A stretch of DNA of 20,378 bases from JAZKFP01 sp040386355 (lineage in GTDB: Bacteria; Pseudomonadota; Gammaproteobacteria; Pseudomonadales; UBA6940), in the NCBI GenBank assembly GCA_040386355.1, contig JAZKFP010000178.1:1-20378 (forward strand). Direction: 5' to 3'. Of the stretch, positions 8,130 through 16,639 are shown in pieces; position 1 is the first letter of the stretch; each line of letters begins with the position of its first letter. The position numbers were made by a program, and so were the translations under genes. The notes below the pieces were generated by a model, which worked only from the letters and a program-made list of their open reading frames with translations, was not told the origin of the DNA and did not search any database.

Positions 8130-8254
8130 CAGAATGGCCTTCCAGGTTGTTGCAAATTTCACTCTGCCAAAACCTTTTCATCAAAAAGGTTTTGCATACT
8201 TTTCAGTATGCTCCGCTGCTTCATTCTCTTTGCGCCTACTGGAAAACCATTCTG
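8130..8254 (-). promoter_or_regulatory. Structured leader element upstream of acnA
   Basis: The arms 8130-8145 and 8239-8254 form a 16-base inverted repeat with two mismatches. The mismatches are A-C on the plus strand but G-U wobbles on the minus strand, the sense strand for acnA. Inside lie two tandem hairpins: GCATACT/AGTATGC closed by a GAAA tetraloop in minus-strand RNA (8194-8211), and AAAACCTTTT/AAAAGGTTTT with a five-base loop (8169-8193). The element ends about 40 bases before the acnA start codon. It could be a cis-acting RNA, a small RNA, or an intergenic palindromic repeat. No known riboswitch class is recognised. Confidence 0.55.
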
Positions 8255-8336
8255 CGTTTGGTATGTACTGGACTTGTATTAAATTTTTTTCGTGGTTAGT
8301 TTTTCTTGCTTAATGTTTGCTTTACTTCAAAATAAT

Positions 8337-9224
8337 TTATTCTCGATATACGCCGGTTGAAAGATAACGGTCTCCGCGATCACAAATAATGACGACGATA
8401 ATTGCATTTTCAATTTCATTGGAAAGTTGCAACGCACCTGCAACACAACCTCCCGATGAAACACCACAAAAAATACCTTCTTCTCGCGCCAAACGGCGCA
8501 TCATTTTTTCCGCATCTATTTGATCGAGATCAATAATTCGATCTACCCACGTTGGATCATAAATCTTTGGTAAATACGCTGCAGGCCAACGTCGAATACC
8601 AGGAATTGAAGCGCCTTCCGCAGGTTGCAATCCAACAATTTGTATTGCGGAATTTTGCTCTTTCAGAAATCGCGACGTTCCCATTATGGTTCCGGTGGTT
8701 CCCATCGAGCTGACAAAGTGCGTGACTTTACCCGCTGTATCGCGCCAAACTTCCGGACCCGTTCCTTCGTAATGCGCGCGAGGATTATCTGGATTGGAAA
8801 ATTGATCCAATACTTTACCCTTACCCTGCGCTTGCATTTCCAAAGCTAAATCACGGGCGCCTTCCATACCTTTTTCACGCGACACAGAAATAATTTCTGC
8901 ACCATAAGCTGTCATCGCATCGCGTCGCTCTTGACTCATATTTTCAGGCATCAGTAAAACCATGCGGTACCCACGCATGGCGGCGACCATTGCTAATGCA
9001 ATTCCAGTGTTACCGCTGGTGGCTTCAATCAAAGTTTCACCAGGCTGAATATCACCACGTTCCTCCGCGCGGCGAATCATACTCAAAGCGGGACGATCTT
9101 TCACTGATCCAGCCGGATTATTTCCTTCTAATTTCACCCAAATTTCATTTGAGGTGTCTCCAGGCAGCCTTTTTAATCGGACAAGAGGCGTATTTCCTAC
9201 ACAATCTTCCATCCAAACCGGCAT
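8337..9224 (-). CDS. cysM: Cysteine synthase B
   Basis: A pyridoxal-phosphate enzyme of 295 residues making cysteine (or S-sulfocysteine) from O-acetylserine. The cofactor lysine is Lys42 in NPAGSVKDRPA, the substrate loop is EATSGNTGIAL, and the phosphate-binding glycines are in GTTGTIMGTSRFL. The segment ASIPGIRRWPAAYLPKIY is typical of CysM as opposed to CysK. The C-terminus ICDRGDRYLSTGVY is also as expected. GGAG lies nine bases before the ATG. It follows pdxJ by 21 bases on the same strand, so the vitamin B6 gene and this B6-dependent enzyme are probably co-transcribed. Confidence 0.93.
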   Translation of the reverse strand: MPVWMEDCVGNTPLVRLKRLPGDTSNEIWVKLEGNNPAGSVKDRPALSMIRRAEERGDIQPGETLIEATSGNTGIALAMVAAMRGYRMVLLMPENMSQERRDAMTAYGAEIISVSREKGMEGARDLALEMQAQGKGKVLDQFSNPDNPRAHYEGTGPEVWRDTAGKVTHFVSSMGTTGTIMGTSRFLKEQNSAIQIVGLQPAEGASIPGIRRWPAAYLPKIYDPTWVDRIIDLDQIDAEKMMRRLAREEGIFCGVSSGGCVAGALQLSNEIENAIIVVIICDRGDRYLSTGVYRE

Positions 9225-9245
9225 ACCGCTTCTCCAAAAACTTTG

Positions 9246-9980
9246 TTATTTACTTCGCGCTTCGACCATTAAACGCTTCATCTCAGAAACCGCTGCTGCT
9301 AACCCAGAAAAAATCGCGCGCGACATTATGCTGTGGCCAATATTTAATTCTTCTAAACAAGGAATCGCAGCAACTGCTTGAACATTGTGGTAATTCAAAC
9401 CGTGACCAGCATGAACCATTAAGCCGACGTCTAATGCATGTTCGGCTGCGGTTTTTAACACATGCAATTGAGTTTGTCGTGTGATGATCCGTTCTTGATG
9501 AGCATAAGTTCCAGTATGAAGTTCTACCACTTCTGCACCAAGCTTGGCTGATGCATCGAGCTGACGCATATCTGGATCAACAAATAAAGACACGCGAATT
9601 CCAGCAGAACGAAGTTGATCAATTGGTTTCTTTAAACGTTCAATGTGGTCCGCAACATTTAATCCGCCTTCGGTGGTTAGCTCTTCGCGTCGTTCAGGAA
9701 CTAAACACACTGCATGCGGTTTTAACTGTAACGCTATCGCAACCATTTCAGCGGTCACGGCCATTTCAAAATTAATTCGCGTCTTTGCAAGATCTTTTAA
9801 TAACCACATATCCCGATCTTGAATATGACGTCGATCTTCGCGCAAATGCAGCGTAATTCCATCAGCGCCTGAAGCTTCCGCAATTAAAGCAGCTTGAATC
9901 GGATCGGGTTCAGTACCGCCGCGTGCTTGACGTAATGTTGCGACGTGATCGATATTTACACCTAGAAATAATGGCTGCAT
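9246..9980 (-). CDS. pdxJ: Pyridoxine 5'-phosphate synthase
   Basis: A 244-residue TIM-barrel enzyme that joins 1-deoxy-xylulose 5-phosphate and 3-amino-2-oxopropyl phosphate to give pyridoxine 5'-phosphate. The start MQPLFLGVNIDHVATLRQAR is diagnostic, followed by DGITLHLREDRRHI, VCLVPERREELTTEGGL, FVDPD, ELHTGTYA, VHAGHGLNYHN and ELNIGHSIMSRA. A longer frame reaches 10037 but would overlap recO; the ATG at 9980 matches the family's start and leaves a gap of 10 bases after the recO stop. recO-pdxJ is the standard gammaproteobacterial order. Confidence 0.96.
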   Translation of the reverse strand: MQPLFLGVNIDHVATLRQARGGTEPDPIQAALIAEASGADGITLHLREDRRHIQDRDMWLLKDLAKTRINFEMAVTAEMVAIALQLKPHAVCLVPERREELTTEGGLNVADHIERLKKPIDQLRSAGIRVSLFVDPDMRQLDASAKLGAEVVELHTGTYAHQERIITRQTQLHVLKTAAEHALDVGLMVHAGHGLNYHNVQAVAAIPCLEELNIGHSIMSRAIFSGLAAAVSEMKRLMVEARSK

Positions 9981-9990
9981 ACATACCCAC

Positions 9991-10746
9991 TTAAGAATGG
10001 AGACGAAATAGTTCGCGCGTACGCAAAGGTTGTCCACCCATCAATATGTGAAATACAAACCGATGCACACGCTTAAGCGCATTGAGCACTTCAGGGCAAT
10101 CCCATTCATGGATTGCTATTTTCAACAATAATGAGCCAGGAAGCAAAAGTTCATGTGAAAGCGGAGTAGTAAATGATGAACTGCCTGTTTGTTGAGAATT
10201 ATAAACACGATGCCAAACAAATTCGGGCTGTGCCAACATATATTGATAATCCGGATTAATGGGAAGTCGTTGATCATCCTCCGACCACGTAAGTGCATAT
10301 CCCAACTCTTGCAGCAATATTGATTCAAACTCACGCAAACTCGGCTCTATTGATTGCTTCTGTGTAGCCTGAGACAGTAAGACCAAGGTATGCCAATAGG
10401 CTTCAAATAATTCAAGATGCGGTTCACTTGTTGGCAATAAACGAACTATCAATTCATTTAAATAAAAGCCAGCAAATAAATGCGCACCGATCAAAGAAAT
10501 ATTTGAATCCTGTTCCGGCTCAATACTCGTCAGCACTTTTAGCTCACGCTTACCTTGCCACGATGCGCGTACTCTTTGAAATGGCTGCAACCACACGCGC
10601 TGTGTTGAACGTTTACCACGAACGCCTTTCGCTACACACCGAACAATCCCAGACTCTTTACCCCAGAAATCCACAAGCAAACTTGTCTCACGGTAGAGAC
10701 GCGTATGGAGAACAAAACAGGATTCAAGGAGGGATTGGGTTGTCAT
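9991..10746 (-). CDS. recO: DNA repair protein RecO
   Basis: A 251-residue protein with the RecO N-terminal OB fold (ESCFVLHTRLYRETSLLVDF, then GIVRCVAKGVRGKRS) and a helical C-terminal domain (LFAGFYLNELIVRLLP, then REFESILLQELGYAL). RecO helps load RecA on gapped DNA together with RecR and RecF. The zinc-binding cysteines found in some RecO proteins are absent, as in the enterobacterial type. No clear ribosome binding site precedes the ATG at 10746. It is normally directly downstream of era; here era is about 6 kb away. Confidence 0.93.
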   Translation of the reverse strand: MTTQSLLESCFVLHTRLYRETSLLVDFWGKESGIVRCVAKGVRGKRSTQRVWLQPFQRVRASWQGKRELKVLTSIEPEQDSNISLIGAHLFAGFYLNELIVRLLPTSEPHLELFEAYWHTLVLLSQATQKQSIEPSLREFESILLQELGYALTWSEDDQRLPINPDYQYMLAQPEFVWHRVYNSQQTGSSSFTTPLSHELLLPGSLLLKIAIHEWDCPEVLNALKRVHRFVFHILMGGQPLRTRELFRLHS

Positions 10747-10829
10747 AATTAATTCAGTAAATCATATAAGAAGAGCATTTAAGCAATCTTATGTCATTTC
10801 ATTTTCAAAATTCTAGCATTTGATAAATA

Positions 10830-10882
10830 TTTAATATTTGGTAGTGCATGATATTTGTTTTGATAAGAATCATTAGATTCTT
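10830..10882 (+). promoter_or_regulatory. Candidate operator region upstream of eptA
   Basis: Two signals lie between the divergent recO and eptA. TTTAATATT at 10830-10838 differs by one base from cTTAATatT, the PmrA-box consensus I recall for Legionella and Coxiella. AAGAATC ATTA GATTCTT at 10865-10882 is a perfect 18-base inverted repeat; the overlapping TGATAAGAATCATTA at 10861-10875 also matches the 15-base Fur core at 11 of 14 defined positions. Either could be chance in AT-rich DNA. Confidence 0.35.
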
Positions 10883-10916
10883 TGGACTGTAGTAAGGACA
10901 AGGCACTCTTCCCTCA

Positions 10917-12560
10917 ATGCTGTATTTTATAAAAAACTTTCAAAAAAAACCATTAAGCATGGAATGGATAGGTTTTGTTGTAGCGTTATTTTTGACATTA
11001 GCATTCAACAAAATTTGTTTTCAAATTTTCTTAGAAAATCTCCCTCCACATTCGTTTGATAAATTATCTTTTATTGGATGCACTTTTACTTTGATGTTTT
11101 TGGGGATTCATTGGTTTACGAATCTGTTTCTATTTAATAGAACAACAAAATTCTGGCTCATATTAATTATTATATGTTCGTCACTTTCTGCCTATTTCAT
11201 GCAGAATTACGCTGCCATAATCAACAAACATATGATTCAAAATATATTTGAAACTGACGTGCAGGAAGCAAAGGAATTAGCAAGTTGGTATCTCATATTT
11301 TATTTTTTTCTATCTGCGGCTATTCCTATCTTTATCATTTCAAATATAAATATTACTAAACAATCGGTTCTTATCATAGTAAAAAGAAAAATCATTCTGT
11401 TAATAATTACTTTGGCCGGTATTGGTTTAATTGCAATTACTAACTTTCAAAACTACGCCTCCATTTTTCGTAATAATCATCAAATTAAGAATTTAATTGT
11501 ACCTATTGGTCCAATGTACTCAGTATATTCCTATATTCGTGACGTAATTAAAGGTGAAAACACCCCCATGCAAGTGTTAGGTAAAGATGCGCATTCAGGT
11601 AAGGCCTTAAAAACATCGTCAAGACAAACTATTAGTATTTTAGTTTTAGGTGAAACAGCGCGTGCTGAAAATTTTAGTTTAGGCGGCTACGCACGATTAA
11701 CGAATCCCTTACTTGCTAAAGAAGATATTACGTATTTTGAGAATGTTACCTCGTGTGGTACTTCAACAGCGGTTTCACTACCCTGTATGTTTTCAAGAGG
11801 TGAGAAGAAACAATCTGGAGATTTTAAGGAAAAGCATACTGAAAATCTATTAGATGTTATTCATCATTCAGGATTTAAAGTTGTATGGTTTGATAACAAT
11901 ACCGGCTGCAAAGATTTATGCAAAAGAGTTGAATACAAGAGTTATGGGGATTCTATTAATGCGAAATATTGTAAAAAGGGTAATTGCTACGATGAAATTT
12001 TATTAACTGATTTAAACAATATTGTCGCTAACAGTAAAAAGCCTATTTTGTTAGTACTTCATCAACAGGGCAGTCATGGCCCTGCTTATTTTCAAAGAAC
12101 TCCAAAGAAATTTGTTCAGTTTACACCTATGTGTTACACCAATTTACTGCAAGCGTGTTCGCGCGAAAAAATTACGAATGCATATGACAATACTATTTTA
12201 TATACCGATTATTTTCTTACCAAAATAATTCATTGGTTAGAAGTAAAATCAAAAAAATATGACACTAGCATGTTATATCTTTCTGACCATGGCGAGTCTT
12301 TAGGAGAAAATGGTATGTATTTGCATGGCATCCCCGAATTCATAGCGCCTGCTCAACAAACTCATATCCCAATGATTTTTTGGACGTCGGACAGTTATGC
12401 GCAACGATTCAACATTGACAAATCATGCATAGCCCAAAAGCACTCGGCCCCATTAAGCCACGATAATTTATTTGATTCTATGTTAGGTCTGCTCAACGTA
12501 AACACTAAAATATACCAATCTGATCTCGATATTTTTGCAACATGCAAAAATTTCTTTTAA
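10917..12560 (+). CDS. eptA: Phosphoethanolamine-lipid A transferase, EptA/PmrC type
   Basis: A 547-residue inner-membrane enzyme moving phosphoethanolamine from phosphatidylethanolamine to lipid A, which lowers surface charge and polymyxin binding. Five membrane segments are visible in roughly residues 16-180, followed by the periplasmic alkaline-phosphatase-like domain. Catalytic and zinc residues by family motif: Glu246 (VLGETARAENF), the nucleophile Thr284 in SCGTSTAVSLPCMFS, His387 (QQGSHGPAY), and Asp457-His458 (LSDHGESLGENGMYLHG). Cysteines at 280/290, 331/335, 352/357 and 406/414 fit the conserved disulfides. It is complete. It is followed by a two-component system in the pmrCAB order, which is its likely regulator. 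The AT content is higher than in the flanking housekeeping genes, consistent with acquisition. Confidence 0.93.
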   Translation: MLYFIKNFQKKPLSMEWIGFVVALFLTLAFNKICFQIFLENLPPHSFDKLSFIGCTFTLMFLGIHWFTNLFLFNRTTKFWLILIIICSSLSAYFMQNYAAIINKHMIQNIFETDVQEAKELASWYLIFYFFLSAAIPIFIISNINITKQSVLIIVKRKIILLIITLAGIGLIAITNFQNYASIFRNNHQIKNLIVPIGPMYSVYSYIRDVIKGENTPMQVLGKDAHSGKALKTSSRQTISILVLGETARAENFSLGGYARLTNPLLAKEDITYFENVTSCGTSTAVSLPCMFSRGEKKQSGDFKEKHTENLLDVIHHSGFKVVWFDNNTGCKDLCKRVEYKSYGDSINAKYCKKGNCYDEILLTDLNNIVANSKKPILLVLHQQGSHGPAYFQRTPKKFVQFTPMCYTNLLQACSREKITNAYDNTILYTDYFLTKIIHWLEVKSKKYDTSMLYLSDHGESLGENGMYLHGIPEFIAPAQQTHIPMIFWTSDSYAQRFNIDKSCIAQKHSAPLSHDNLFDSMLGLLNVNTKIYQSDLDIFATCKNFF

Positions 12561-12696
12561 TTTTTAAAAATAGATAGCATCTGTAAAATATTAATGGATT
12601 TTATGGAAATTTTTTAATTATTTAATGTTAAATATTTTGCTATTATCTATTCTACAAAATTTTTTCAATCCAGCTAGAGTACTCATCTTATAGATT

Positions 12697-13425
12697 ATGA
12701 GCCCATCATCAAAAGTAAAAAACTTAAGGTCCGTGAACTCAGTCAGAAGATTGCGTCTTTTATTTGCAGAAGATCATCAAGGTTTATCCGAAAATCTTGC
12801 AGAATATTTTCAAGAATCTTATCAATGTGATTTTGCTTTTGATGGAAAAATAGCAAAAAGTTTGCTTAATAAAAATACGTATGATGTTGTCATTTTAGAC
12901 ATTATGCTTCCTGGAGCAAATGGTTATGAGATAGCAAATTATATTCATCAACAATTGCCGGTCTCAATACCTATTATATTTTTAACGGCTTTAGATTCTT
13001 TAGAAGATAAAGAGAAAGCGTATTTAAGCGGAGGGGATGATTATCTTTCAAAACCCTTTGCTATGCGTGAACTTGAGCTTCGAATTCTAGCTATTAGTAA
13101 ACGTCCCTTGCAAAATACTCTGACACTTGTAGCAGATAGTCTTAGCTACAATCCAACCACCTTTATTGTAAGTTATGACAATCATGATCTAAATTTGCTG
13201 GGTTTAAGCGCAAGTATTTTTGAGGCGCTTATACGGAGCTATCCAAATATTTTAAGCTATAAAAAACTAGGCCAAGAAAGTTGGCCAAATAATGATGAAG
13301 TGGAGGAAAATGCTATTCGAACACAAGTTTATAGTTTACGTAAATTGTTACGTGCCCATTTTGGCAAAGGTATGATTAAAACAATTCACGGCCGAGGATA
13401 CCAACTTGACCCACTATCTGAATAA
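12697..13425 (+). CDS. OmpR/PhoB-family response regulator (PmrA/QseB-like)
   Basis: A 242-residue two-domain regulator. The receiver domain (about residues 19-130) has the acidic pair Glu25-Asp26, phospho-acceptor Asp68 in VVILDIMLPGANGYE, Thr97 and Lys119 in YLSKPFAMRELELRI. The C-terminal winged helix has the usual ending RTQVYSLRKLL, then IKTIHGRGYQL. It lies 136 bases after eptA and overlaps the kinase gene by 20 bases. By position it probably controls eptA and possibly other envelope genes. The exact orthology to PmrA cannot be decided by eye. Confidence 0.9.
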   Translation: MSPSSKVKNLRSVNSVRRLRLLFAEDHQGLSENLAEYFQESYQCDFAFDGKIAKSLLNKNTYDVVILDIMLPGANGYEIANYIHQQLPVSIPIIFLTALDSLEDKEKAYLSGGDDYLSKPFAMRELELRILAISKRPLQNTLTLVADSLSYNPTTFIVSYDNHDLNLLGLSASIFEALIRSYPNILSYKKLGQESWPNNDEVEENAIRTQVYSLRKLLRAHFGKGMIKTIHGRGYQLDPLSE

Positions 13426-14602
13426 TTTATTTTTTAGATCCATAGCTTTGCGCATTTTTTTCTTAATTTTAATTATTAATACATTTACTACTTTTTTTTT
13501 ATTGTTTATAACAGCGTATGGAATAGAAGTTCTAGAAGAAACCATTATTTTATCGGACGGCGCCATTGAATTAGAACATTTTAAAGAATTTGGTGACTTA
13601 GATACACCTTTGCAAAATAGTTCCGCACAAATGATTCTTGCCTATCAACCTAAAAATTTGCAAAATCTCTCTTCTTTGCCAATTATTTTCAATAATATTC
13701 CTATACCTTACAAAGGTGAACACGAGATTTTAGGAAAAGAATATTTTTTAGTGACCGAAGCATTACCTGAAGGAAATTTCTATTTAGCAAAAAGTTTTGA
13801 AGCCTTTGAGCGCCAAGAAAAATTTATCAATATTTTTGTTATATTAGCGAGTCTTGGTCTTTTTATTATAAATTTATTTTTAGCATTTTTTATCAGTAAA
13901 AAAATTAGTCAGCCTATTTTATCTTTAGCAGAAGATATTCAAAGTTTAACTCTAAATAGTGATATTAATGAAAAACGCAGTTCCAGTGAGCTGGCACTTA
14001 TCGCTCAATCTATTAATAAATACCATTCACAAATAAGAGAGCAAAACGAGAGGGAAAAGCAATTTCTACAAATCGCAAGTCATGAACTTCGGACACCGGT
14101 TTCAGTAATTGCAGGCGCAGCGGAAATTATACAACATCGTAATGCGCTATCTGCCGCCGATAAAATTACATTAGAACGCATCATTCATTCGGCAGAGAAT
14201 ATGAAAGATAATATTACTGCTTTATTGGAGTTAAACCGCAACATTGAGCCAAAGTTATTATCAGAAAAAATTCAATTAGAAGAATTAGTGAATAATTTTT
14301 TTCAGAATTATCGAATTACTAAAAAATTTGATGTTGAAAGATGTTGTTTTAAAAGTTTTAACAATATGCGTTATATTCAAGCAAATCGCTCTTTTGTACG
14401 TGTTTTACTCAGCAATCTTTTGGACAATGCACTGGCACATAGCTCAGGCATTGTCACTATTAATGAACAAGAAAAATACATTGATATTGGTGAAGAAGGT
14501 AATATTCACTTATTAAAATCCGCTCTCTCACACAGTAAAGAATTTTCCGACCCAAAGCGAAGTGGCCTTGGATTATATATACCCGTAGCGAATGAAAATT
14601 AG
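13406..14602 (+). CDS. Sensor histidine kinase (PmrB-like), 3' end truncated by element insertion
   Basis: The TTG start at 13406 lies inside the end of the regulator gene, with GAGGA seven bases upstream, so translation is coupled; no in-frame ATG exists near the N-terminus. Residues 12-38 and 140-164 are membrane segments around a periplasmic sensor loop. A HAMP-like linker follows, then the dimerisation helix with phospho-acceptor His226 in ASHELRTPVS. In the ATPase domain the N-box is LLSNLLDNALAHS, the D-box is DIGEEG (one residue longer than usual DxGxG), and the G2 box is SGLGLYI. After Ile392 the last six residues and the stop come from the element at 14580-14750. The original reading continues beyond it at 14755-14862, so about 35 residues of the ATPase domain are lost. 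Activity may be impaired. Confidence 0.9.
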   Translation: MTHYLNNLFFRSIALRIFFLILIINTFTTFFLLFITAYGIEVLEETIILSDGAIELEHFKEFGDLDTPLQNSSAQMILAYQPKNLQNLSSLPIIFNNIPIPYKGEHEILGKEYFLVTEALPEGNFYLAKSFEAFERQEKFINIFVILASLGLFIINLFLAFFISKKISQPILSLAEDIQSLTLNSDINEKRSSSELALIAQSINKYHSQIREQNEREKQFLQIASHELRTPVSVIAGAAEIIQHRNALSAADKITLERIIHSAENMKDNITALLELNRNIEPKLLSEKIQLEELVNNFFQNYRITKKFDVERCCFKSFNNMRYIQANRSFVRVLLSNLLDNALAHSSGIVTINEQEKYIDIGEEGNIHLLKSALSHSKEFSDPKRSGLGLYIPVANEN

Positions 14603-14750
14603 GTAAAACGAAGTGGTGAAGCCTGAAGATTTTTTATTGATCACAAGGCGCATTGACGCTGCGTAGCTAAAGCTTTACGCAAGGAAATGCAACGCATGTG
14701 AGCGATTAAAAAGATCAGGATGAACACCTAATTCTCATACGCTATGGGTA
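14580..14750 (+). mobile_element. MITE-like element, complete copy 3, inserted in the kinase gene
   Basis: A 171-base non-coding unit with 25-base terminal inverted repeats matching at 22 of 25 positions (left end TACCCGTAGCGAATGAAAAT, right end ...CTATGGGTA). It is flanked by TATA on both sides. Removing the element with one TA restores the kinase frame exactly, so the target duplication is TA, as made by IS630/Tc1-mariner transposases. No transposase gene is in the window. Related sequence lies at 1-115 and 246-303. Confidence 0.85.
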
Positions 14751-14754
14751 TATA

Positions 14755-14862
14755 GCTCAACTCGCATGCGAACGTTTGGAATGGAATTTGGACGTGATTG
14801 AAGAAAAAGATCCGCCAAAAATTTTTATTCGTGTTTGGATGCACCCTAAAATAAATTTCTAG
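14755..14862 (+). pseudogene. Severed 3' end of the sensor kinase gene
   Basis: Directly after the element, 35 codons read AQLACERLEWNLDVIEEKDP and on to KIFIRVWMHPKINF, ending in TAG. This fits the end of a histidine kinase ATPase domain, where GLGLYI is followed by a helix and a final strand. The frame matches the upstream part once the element and one TA are removed, giving an ancestral kinase of 427 residues. It has no start codon of its own. Confidence 0.85.
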
Positions 14863-14865
14863 CCG

Positions 14866-14898
14866 AAGTATTTAGCCAAAATTACTTGCTCTTTTTTT
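14866..14898 (+). terminator. Weak candidate terminator after the kinase
   Basis: AAGTA (14866-14870) can pair with TACTT (14883-14887), with two more A-T pairs inside, and is followed by GCTCTTTTTTT. The stem is short and AT-rich. It would end the plus-strand eptA-regulator-kinase unit just before the convergent glucosidase gene. Confidence 0.35.
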
Positions 14899-14905
14899 AA
14901 ATAAA

Positions 14906-16639
14906 TTATTTTTTATGCTTTTCAATTTTAATAATTAAGCCTTCATCAGCCCGTACTTCAATAATATCTTTTACAGTCTCTTTATTCCGATCAAGATGGG
15001 TTGAAAGTACAATGCATGCATTTTCCAAATCTTTTGGTAAAGATTGAAAAACATGTGCTTGATGACCCAGATTTAAAACAATTAGAAAGGTATTTTTTTT
15101 ATCATTGGAATAGCGAATATACGCTAGCACATCACCTTCTGCTTTTAACAACTCGAACTTTCCAACCTGTAATGCGACTTCATTTTGTCGTAGGTCAATC
15201 AGATGTCGATAGAGCGCAAGCATGGATTGAGTATTTACTTTTTGAGCTTCAACATTAATTTCTTGAAAGTCTTCAGCAACAGGTAGCCAAGGTGTTGCCT
15301 GCGTAAAGCCTGCGTTTTTTTCAGCGTTCCACTGTAAAGGCGTGCGTTCAGGGTCACGACCGCATCCCATATTAGGAACATTTTTTTCAAAAGGATCCTG
15401 TACTTGTTCTGGCGAAATAGGAACATCTCGCATACTAATTTCATCACCGTAATACATCGTTGGTGTACCGCGCAATGTTAATAGAAGCATGGCTGCTACT
15501 CGCGCTTGTTCGATTCCAATTCGAGAAGCAATTCGATGTTGATCATGATTTCCCAATACCCAGTTCGGCCAACCACCTTCAGGTAATGCAGTTTCATATT
15601 CATTAATAAGCTGTGCAATATGACTCGCATCCCATTTTGCATAAATCAATTGAAAATTAAAAGGCAGATGCGTTCCGGTTAAATCAACGCCGTAATACGC
15701 TACTAAACGTTCAACCGGTAAATAAATTTCTCCAATTAACACCCGATCATCATATTCTTCAAACAGTCGACGCATGTGCGCAATCACATCATGCACTTCA
15801 GGTCGATCGGTACTTTTTAAAGGAATCAATGATTGAAAAGGTGGCAAACCTTCATGCCAATCGGGATTAATGGGATTGTTTTCAAAAAACGCATCTTTTA
15901 TTAAATGCCAAATCACATCAACGCGGAAACCATCAACGCCGCGCTCTAACCAAAAACGCAACACATTTAACATGGTTTCAACAACTTCGGGATTACGCCA
16001 ATTTAGATCAGGTTGTTCTTTTAAAAACGCATGATAAAAATATTGTTCCGTATGAGCATCGTATTCCCAACCGCTCCCCCCAAAATGCGATAACCAATTA
16101 TTAGGTGGACCGCCGTCAGCAGCCGCATCTCGCCAAATGTACCAATCGCGTTTTGGATTATTTTTTGAAGATTTGGATTCCAAAAACCAAGGATGCTGAT
16201 CAGAACTATGATTTGGTACAAAATCTAAAATCACTTTTAAATTGCGCGCATGAGCGGCTTTTAATAATTCGTCAAAATCATTTAAATTACCAAATAGTGG
16301 ATCAATATTTTGATAATCCGACACGTCATATCCAAAGTCTTTCATCGGTGAAGGAAAAATTGGAGAAATCCAAATCGCATCCACACCTAACCAACGTAGA
16401 TAATCCAGCTGTGAGGTAATACCTGCTAAATCTCCAACGCCATCATTGTCGCTGTCCATAAATGAACGTGGATAAATTTGATAAATTACCCCCTTCTGCC
16501 ACCAAAGAAAATTTTCCTTGCGCTTTTCTGGAGAAGATTCTGAAAATACTTTGAAAGGAAAATAATTTTCTTGATGGATACAAGGATCATTAAGAGAATT
16601 GGAAGAACATTTAGAACAGGAAGCAGGCTTTGCAGTCAC
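14906..16639 (-). CDS. GH13 alpha-glucosidase / oligo-1,6-glucosidase-like enzyme
   Basis: A 577-residue glycoside hydrolase family 13 protein acting on short alpha-glucans or disaccharides. Conserved regions: DFVPNHSSDQHPWF at 139-152, the nucleophile Asp241 in GVDGFRVDVIWHL, acid/base Glu304 in VLIGEIYLP, and the transition-state Asp366 in VLGNHDQHR. GTPTMYYGDEI and CGRDPERTPLQW are also typical. A Val after the nucleophile is often linked to alpha-1,6 preference, but substrate cannot be fixed by eye. The start is taken as the GTG at 16639, with no strong ribosome binding site. About 45 residues with a CSKC motif precede the catalytic domain start (WWQKGVIYQIYPRSF); no signal peptide is evident, so it is probably cytoplasmic. 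It sits in the accessory block between era and recO. Confidence 0.9.
   Translation of the reverse strand: MTAKPASCSKCSSNSLNDPCIHQENYFPFKVFSESSPEKRKENFLWWQKGVIYQIYPRSFMDSDNDGVGDLAGITSQLDYLRWLGVDAIWISPIFPSPMKDFGYDVSDYQNIDPLFGNLNDFDELLKAAHARNLKVILDFVPNHSSDQHPWFLESKSSKNNPKRDWYIWRDAAADGGPPNNWLSHFGGSGWEYDAHTEQYFYHAFLKEQPDLNWRNPEVVETMLNVLRFWLERGVDGFRVDVIWHLIKDAFFENNPINPDWHEGLPPFQSLIPLKSTDRPEVHDVIAHMRRLFEEYDDRVLIGEIYLPVERLVAYYGVDLTGTHLPFNFQLIYAKWDASHIAQLINEYETALPEGGWPNWVLGNHDQHRIASRIGIEQARVAAMLLLTLRGTPTMYYGDEISMRDVPISPEQVQDPFEKNVPNMGCGRDPERTPLQWNAEKNAGFTQATPWLPVAEDFQEINVEAQKVNTQSMLALYRHLIDLRQNEVALQVGKFELLKAEGDVLAYIRYSNDKKNTFLIVLNLGHQAHVFQSLPKDLENACIVLSTHLDRNKETVKDIIEVRADEGLIIKIEKHKK

Noticed and set aside
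8089..8184. N-terminal extension of AcnA from an ATG at 8184
   Set aside because: The extra 32 residues are unlike aconitases and are encoded by the structured leader; the ATG at 8088 has a good AGGAGA site.
8072..8299. Plus-strand open frame of 75 residues upstream of acnA
   Set aside because: It overlaps the acnA start and the inverted-repeat leader; its hydrophobic composition comes from the hairpin sequence, and there is no ribosome binding site or family resemblance.
8990..9484. Plus-strand 164-residue open frame across cysM and pdxJ
   Set aside because: It is antisense to two clearly identified enzymes, spans their junction, and has no recognisable domain.
14328..14516. Alternative-frame small ORF within the kinase ATPase domain
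   Set aside because: It lies wholly inside the kinase coding frame, which carries the N-box and G2 motifs; no independent start signal.
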